Below are positions 14,065 through 17,773 of a stretch of 17,773 bases of DNA, piece after piece. Position numbers and translations under genes: made by a program. A model generated the notes under the pieces. It was not told the DNA's origin. It made no database searches and saw only the letters and a program-made list of their open reading frames with translations. Within the stretch, counting starts at the first letter, position 1. Every line of letters starts with the position of its first letter. This stretch comes from Candidatus Agathobaculum merdigallinarum. GTDB lineage: Bacteria; Bacillota; Clostridia; Oscillospirales; Butyricicoccaceae. The stretch lies in contig DXDO01000060.1 of the NCBI GenBank assembly GCA_019115425.1, positions 1 to 17,773 of the forward strand. Reading direction: 5' to 3'.

Positions 14065-14100
14065 CCAATTCCTCCCTGATGCGGTGAAATGTATATTTAT

Positions 14101-14129
14101 ACTATACTATTATTCGGCAAATTTCGCAA
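14101..14129 (-). promoter_or_regulatory. Sigma-A-type promoter of the YifB gene
   Basis: On the - strand TTGCGA (complement of 14124-14129), 17-bp spacer and TATAGT (complement of 14101-14106), about 37 bp before the gene start. It is divergent from the oxidoreductase promoter, with about 120 bp between the two. Confidence 0.6.
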
Positions 14130-14246
14130 TGCAAAACGCCAAATGCAAAACAACTGTAACATTGGATGGGGAAAACAGAATGTGTTTCACAATACGAAAT
14201 ATTGGACTGGAATCGGGGATTTGTTACGAAATTGTCATATTTGGTG

Positions 14247-14275
14247 TTTACATTTTTGGGGAGTAGTGATAAAAT
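14247..14275 (+). promoter_or_regulatory. Sigma-A-type promoter of the pyruvate:ferredoxin oxidoreductase gene
   Basis: TTTACA (14247-14252), 17-bp spacer and TAAAAT (14270-14275): near-consensus elements at ideal spacing. The predicted start near 14282 gives a leader of about 90 nt. The rest of the 308-bp gap between the two divergent genes holds two copies of ATGCAAAAC about 15 bp apart (14129-14152) and no gene. Confidence 0.75.
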
Positions 14276-14288
14276 AAATAGGGCCGGT

Positions 14289-14331
14289 GAAAGCGGCTTT
14301 TTCCCGCGCAAAATGTGGTAAAAAGCCTTTC
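14289..14331 (+). promoter_or_regulatory. Leader hairpin in the oxidoreductase mRNA
   Basis: GAAAG (14289-14293) plus GCTTTTT (14296-14302) pair with AAAAAGC (14320-14326) plus CTTTC (14327-14331), a 12-bp stem with a 2-nt bulge and a 17-nt loop, at the very 5' end of the predicted transcript. No U-run follows, so it is more likely a stabilising 5' structure than a terminator; an attenuating role cannot be excluded. Confidence 0.5.
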
Positions 14332-14372
14332 GCCCCTTCAGCATGTCATAACTGAATAGGAGGATATAAAAC

Positions 14373-17300
14373 ATGGCAAGAAAGATGAAGTCCATGGACG
14401 GTAACACCGCTGCGGCACACGTGTCGTATGCGTTTACCGAAGTCGCGGGTATCTATCCGATCACCCCGTCCAGCCCCATGGCAGACAGCGTTGACCAGTG
14501 GGCAGCCGCGGGTCAGAAGAACATTTTCGGTACGACCGTAAAGGTCATCGAAATGCAGTCCGAGGCGGGCGCTGCGGGTACGGTGCACGGCTCTCTGGCA
14601 GCCGGCGCGCTCACCACGACCTACACTGCGTCTCAGGGCCTGCTGCTGATGATCCCGAATATGTACAAGATCGCGGGCGAGCTTCTGCCCTGCGTGTTCC
14701 ATGTTTCCGCGCGTACGGTTGCGTCCCATGCGCTGAACATCTTCGGCGACCATTCCGACGTTATGGCCTGCCGTCAGACCGGTTTCGCCATGCTGGCTGA
14801 GACCAACCCGCAGGAAGTTATGGATCTGGGTGCGGTTGCGCATCTGGCAACCATCAAGTCCCGCGTTCCGTTTATCAACTTCTTCGACGGCTTCCGTACC
14901 TCCCACGAGATCCAGAAGATCGAGGTTTGGGACTACGAGGATCTGAAGGAAATGTGCGACATGGACGCTGTTGAAGCGTTCCGTAAGCGCGCCCTCAATC
15001 CGGAGCATGCGATGATGCGCGGCTCCCACGAGAACGGCGACGTATTTTTCCAGCACCGCGAGGCGTGCAACAAGTACTACGAAGCAGTTCCGGAGATCGT
15101 TGAGGAGTACATGGGCAAGGTTAACGCCAAGCTCGGCACCAACTACCAGCTGTTCAACTACTACGGCGCGCCGGATGCTGACCGCGTGATCATCGCGATG
15201 GGCTCGATCTGCGACGTAGCAGAGGAAGTTATCGATTACCTCAACGCGCACGGCGAGAAGGTCGGCCTGATCAAGGTTCGCCTGTACCGTCCGTGGCGTG
15301 CGGACAAGCTGATCGCCGCGATCCCGGAGACCGCGAAGAAGATCGCTGTCCTCGACCGCACCAAGGAGCCGGGCGCCCAGGGCGAGCCGCTCTATCTGGA
15401 CGTTGTCACCGCGCTGGCAAACGCAGGCATCACCGATAAGACCGTTATCGGCGGCCGTTACGGCCTGGGTTCCAAGGACACGCCCCCGTCCTCTGTCTTT
15501 GCAGTATACGAGGAGCTCACCAAGGACCAGCCCAAGCGCCAGTTCACCATCGGCATCACCGACGACGTTACCTACCTGTCCCTCGAGGAGAAGCCCTCGC
15601 CGAACACTGCGGCAGAAGGCACCATCGAGTGCAAGTTCTGGGGTCTCGGCGGCGACGGTACGGTCGGCGCGAACAAGAACTCCATCAAGATCATCGGCGA
15701 CCACACCGACAAGTATGTTCAGGCGTACTTCCAGTACGACTCCAAGAAGACCGGCGGCGTGACCATTTCGCACCTGCGTTTTGGCGACAAGCCGATCAAG
15801 TCTCCGTACTATATCAACAAGGCGGACTTTGTTGCCTGCCATAACCCCTCCTATATCATCAAGGGCTTCCCGATGGTGCGCGACGTTAAGCCGGGCGGTA
15901 TCTTCATGATCAACTGCCAGTGGTCCGACGAAGAGCTCGACCACCACATGCCGGCTGAGGCAAAGCGCTATATCGCGAAGAACAACATCCAGCTCTATAC
16001 GATCAACGCGATCGACAAGGCGATCGAGATCGGCATGGGCAAGCGCACCAACACCATCCTCCAGTCTGCGTTCTTCACGCTGGCAAAGGTCATGCCGCAG
16101 GAAGAAGCGATCGGCTACATGAAGGATGCTGCGACCAAGTCCTACCTGAAGAAGGGTCAGGATATCGTCGATATGAACCACAAGGCGATCGACGTTGGCG
16201 CGACCGCGTTCCACAAGGTTGAGGTTCCGGCTTCCTGGGCAGACGCTGCCGACGCGGCGGACAACCGCGACCTGCAGGGCCGTCCGGAAGTCATCAAGAT
16301 GGTCAAGGACGTTATGGAGCCGATCGGCCGCATGGACGGCGACTCCCTGCCGGTATCCGCTTTCGCGGGCGAGCATGTTGACGGCTCCTTCGAGCACGGC
16401 GCTGCCGCTTACGAGAAGCGCGGCGTAGCCGTTACCGTTCCGACCTGGAATCAGGATACCTGCGTACAGTGCAACCAGTGCGCTTATGTCTGCCCGCACG
16501 CGACCATCCGTCCGTTCGCGCTGACCGAGGAAGAGGCTGCTGCCGCTCCGGCGTCTGCCAAGATCGTCGACATCAAGGCCGGCAAGGGCAAGGGCGTTTA
16601 CAAGTACACCATGACCGTTTCGCCGCTCGACTGCATGGGCTGCGGCGTGTGTGTAGGCGTATGCCCGACCAAGTCGCTGACCATGGTTCCACAGGAGCAG
16701 GAAGCTGCTCAGCAGGATACCTTCGACTACTGCGTAGCCAAGGTTACCGAGAAGGCGGACATGATCTCTGTCAACTCCGTCAAGGACAGCCAGTTCAAGA
16801 AGCCGCTGCTTGAGTTCTCCGGCTCCTGCGCAGGCTGCGCCGAGACTTCTTACGCTCGCCTGATCACTCAGGTTTGCGGCGACCGTATGTATATCTCCAA
16901 CGCGACCGGCTGCTCGTCCATCTGGGGCGGTCCGGCTGCTACCAGCCCGTACACCGTTGACAAGGACGGCCACGGCCCGGCTTGGGCAAACAGCCTGTTC
17001 GAGGACAACGCGGAGCACGGTCTCGGTATGTACTATGGCCAGGAAGCCATCCGTGAGCGCCTGATCGCCAAGCTCGAAGAGATGGCTGCGGCGGACGCTA
17101 CTCCGGCTGAGACCAAGGACGCGATCGCCAAGTTCATGGAGACCAAGAACAACGGCGCTGCCAACGCAGAGCCGGCCAAGGCTCTGGTTGCCCAGCTCGA
17201 AAAGGGCGCGGCTGCCGGCTGCGACGCCTGCAAGGAAGTGCTGGAGCACAAGGAATATCTGGCTAAGAAGTCCGTCTGGATCTTCGGCGGCGACGGCTGG

Positions 17301-17773
17301 GCTTACGATATCGGCTTCGGCGGCCTGGATCACGTCCTCGCTTCCGGCCAGGATGTAAACGTGATGGTATTCGATACCGAGGTTTACTCCAACACCGGCG
17401 GTCAGGCTTCCAAGGCGACCAACATCGGTGCGGTTGCGCAGTTCGCAGCTTCCGGTAAGGTCACCAAGAAGAAGAGCCTTGCTGAGATCGCCATGAGCTA
17501 CGGCTATGTATACGTTGCCCAGATCGCGATGGGCGCGAACATGAACCAGACCCTCAAGGCAATCGCGGAAGCGGAAGCTTACCCGGGCCCGTCCCTCATC
17601 ATCGGCTACGCGCCCTGCGAGATGCACTCCATCAAGGGCGGTATGACCAACTGCCAGGCCGAGATGAAGAAGGCTGTCGACTGCGGCTACTGGAACCTGT
17701 TCCGCTTCAACCCGCAGCTGGCTGAGGAAGGCAAGAATCCGTTCATTCTGGAGTCCAAGGAGCCCAAGACCGA
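14373..17773 (+). CDS. nifJ: Pyruvate:ferredoxin (flavodoxin) oxidoreductase, 3' end beyond window
   Basis: Single-chain homodimeric enzyme converting pyruvate and CoA to acetyl-CoA, CO2 and reduced ferredoxin, central to anaerobic fermentation. ATG 14373 follows AGGAGG (14358-14363) by 9 nt; about 1,133 residues are visible of an expected 1,170-1,200, so only the C-terminal tail is missing. Domains in order: pyruvate/TPP domain (YAFTEVAGIYPITPSSPMAD, near residue 20), transketolase-C-like domain (VGLIKVRLYRPW), gamma domain (KFWGLGGDGTVGANKNSIKI), two [4Fe-4S] ferredoxin clusters (CVQCNQCAYVCP and CMGCGVCVGVCP), a further cluster near FSGSCAGCAETSYARL, and the C-terminal TPP-binding domain (GGDGWAYDIGFGGLDHVL with VYSNTGGQAS). 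Strong C-ending codon bias fits a highly expressed gene and produces a very long antisense open frame that is not a gene. Confidence 0.97.
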   Translation, partial: MARKMKSMDGNTAAAHVSYAFTEVAGIYPITPSSPMADSVDQWAAAGQKNIFGTTVKVIEMQSEAGAAGTVHGSLAAGALTTTYTASQGLLLMIPNMYKIAGELLPCVFHVSARTVASHALNIFGDHSDVMACRQTGFAMLAETNPQEVMDLGAVAHLATIKSRVPFINFFDGFRTSHEIQKIEVWDYEDLKEMCDMDAVEAFRKRALNPEHAMMRGSHENGDVFFQHREACNKYYEAVPEIVEEYMGKVNAKLGTNYQLFNYYGAPDADRVIIAMGSICDVAEEVIDYLNAHGEKVGLIKVRLYRPWRADKLIAAIPETAKKIAVLDRTKEPGAQGEPLYLDVVTALANAGITDKTVIGGRYGLGSKDTPPSSVFAVYEELTKDQPKRQFTIGITDDVTYLSLEEKPSPNTAAEGTIECKFWGLGGDGTVGANKNSIKIIGDHTDKYVQAYFQYDSKKTGGVTISHLRFGDKPIKSPYYINKADFVACHNPSYIIKGFPMVRDVKPGGIFMINCQWSDEELDHHMPAEAKRYIAKNNIQLYTINAIDKAIEIGMGKRTNTILQSAFFTLAKVMPQEEAIGYMKDAATKSYLKKGQDIVDMNHKAIDVGATAFHKVEVPASWADAADAADNRDLQGRPEVIKMVKDVMEPIGRMDGDSLPVSAFAGEHVDGSFEHGAAAYEKRGVAVTVPTWNQDTCVQCNQCAYVCPHATIRPFALTEEEAAAAPASAKIVDIKAGKGKGVYKYTMTVSPLDCMGCGVCVGVCPTKSLTMVPQEQEAAQQDTFDYCVAKVTEKADMISVNSVKDSQFKKPLLEFSGSCAGCAETSYARLITQVCGDRMYISNATGCSSIWGGPAATSPYTVDKDGHGPAWANSLFEDNAEHGLGMYYGQEAIRERLIAKLEEMAAADATPAETKDAIAKFMETKNNGAANAEPAKALVAQLEKGAAAGCDACKEVLEHKEYLAKKSVWIFGGDGWAYDIGFGGLDHVLASGQDVNVMVFDTEVYSNTGGQASKATNIGAVAQFAASGKVTKKKSLAEIAMSYGYVYVAQIAMGANMNQTLKAIAEAEAYPGPSLIIGYAPCEMHSIKGGMTNCQAEMKKAVDCGYWNLFRFNPQLAEEGKNPFILESKEPKT

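Noticed and set aside
14346..17627. 1,093-codon open frame antisense to the oxidoreductase
   Set aside because: It mirrors an unmistakable pyruvate:ferredoxin oxidoreductase on the + strand; strong codon bias removes antisense stops. No family motifs and no ribosome binding site support it.
1..17773. CRISPR array, tRNA or rRNA
   Set aside because: No regularly spaced repeats, no cloverleaf-like segments and no rRNA-like stretches were noticed on reading either strand.

Overview
The window looks like a chromosomal stretch of a motile, anaerobic Gram-positive bacterium of the Clostridia. This rests on the sigma-28/CheC/CheD/CheV gene set, a pyruvate:ferredoxin oxidoreductase, an S-layer-homology (SLH) cell-wall enzyme, strong AGGAGG ribosome binding sites and moderately high GC with AT-rich promoters. 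An Oscillospirales-type gut bacterium is my guess, not something the sequence proves.

Layout. 1-5640 (+ strand) is a flagellar/chemotaxis operon: sigma-28 (cut by the window edge), two FlgF/FlgG-type rod proteins, CheC, CheD, CheV and an EAL-HDOD signalling protein. Two strong hairpins (5651-5761) separate it from the convergent flagellin gene (5821-7350, - strand). 7351-9733 (- strand) holds the most interesting part: a small serine recombinase, then a full-length TnpB-family protein, then a structured non-coding segment, then flagellin, all in the same direction. 9899-11160 holds a frameshifted XRE-type regulator between two hairpins. 11175-12398 encodes an SLH-anchored M15 peptidase, 12541-14064 a YifB/ComM-type AAA ATPase, and 14373 to the right edge a divergently transcribed pyruvate:ferredoxin oxidoreductase (3' end outside the window).

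Main finding. The TnpB-like protein at 7725-8909 is uninterrupted and keeps its four zinc-finger cysteines, but all three positions where the RuvC Asp-Glu-Asp triad should lie are substituted (Asn204, Arg288, Ala369, counted from the TTG start). Downstream is a hairpin-rich segment that looks like an omega/guide RNA scaffold. It ends in a GC hairpin plus AGTCCAC. The next 16 nt, where a guide should begin, match the first codons of the adjacent flagellin at 15 of 16 positions (guide 7528 to 7513, target 7348 to 7333), and similarity stops on both sides. This is the arrangement expected of a TldR (TnpB-derived, nuclease-dead, RNA-guided repressor) controlling flagellin, here in a clostridial chromosome next to a serine recombinase. 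TldRs linked to fliC are known from enterobacterial prophages; I know of no description of this one, and function is inferred.

Working model: sigma-28 drives late flagellar genes, CheC/CheD/CheV tune chemotaxis, and the TldR-guide RNA complex represses this flagellin or, more selectively, a flagellin paralogue elsewhere whose start matches the guide perfectly. The right half is ordinary housekeeping plus a decayed regulator and a small cluster of DnaA-box-like sites upstream of the SLH peptidase.
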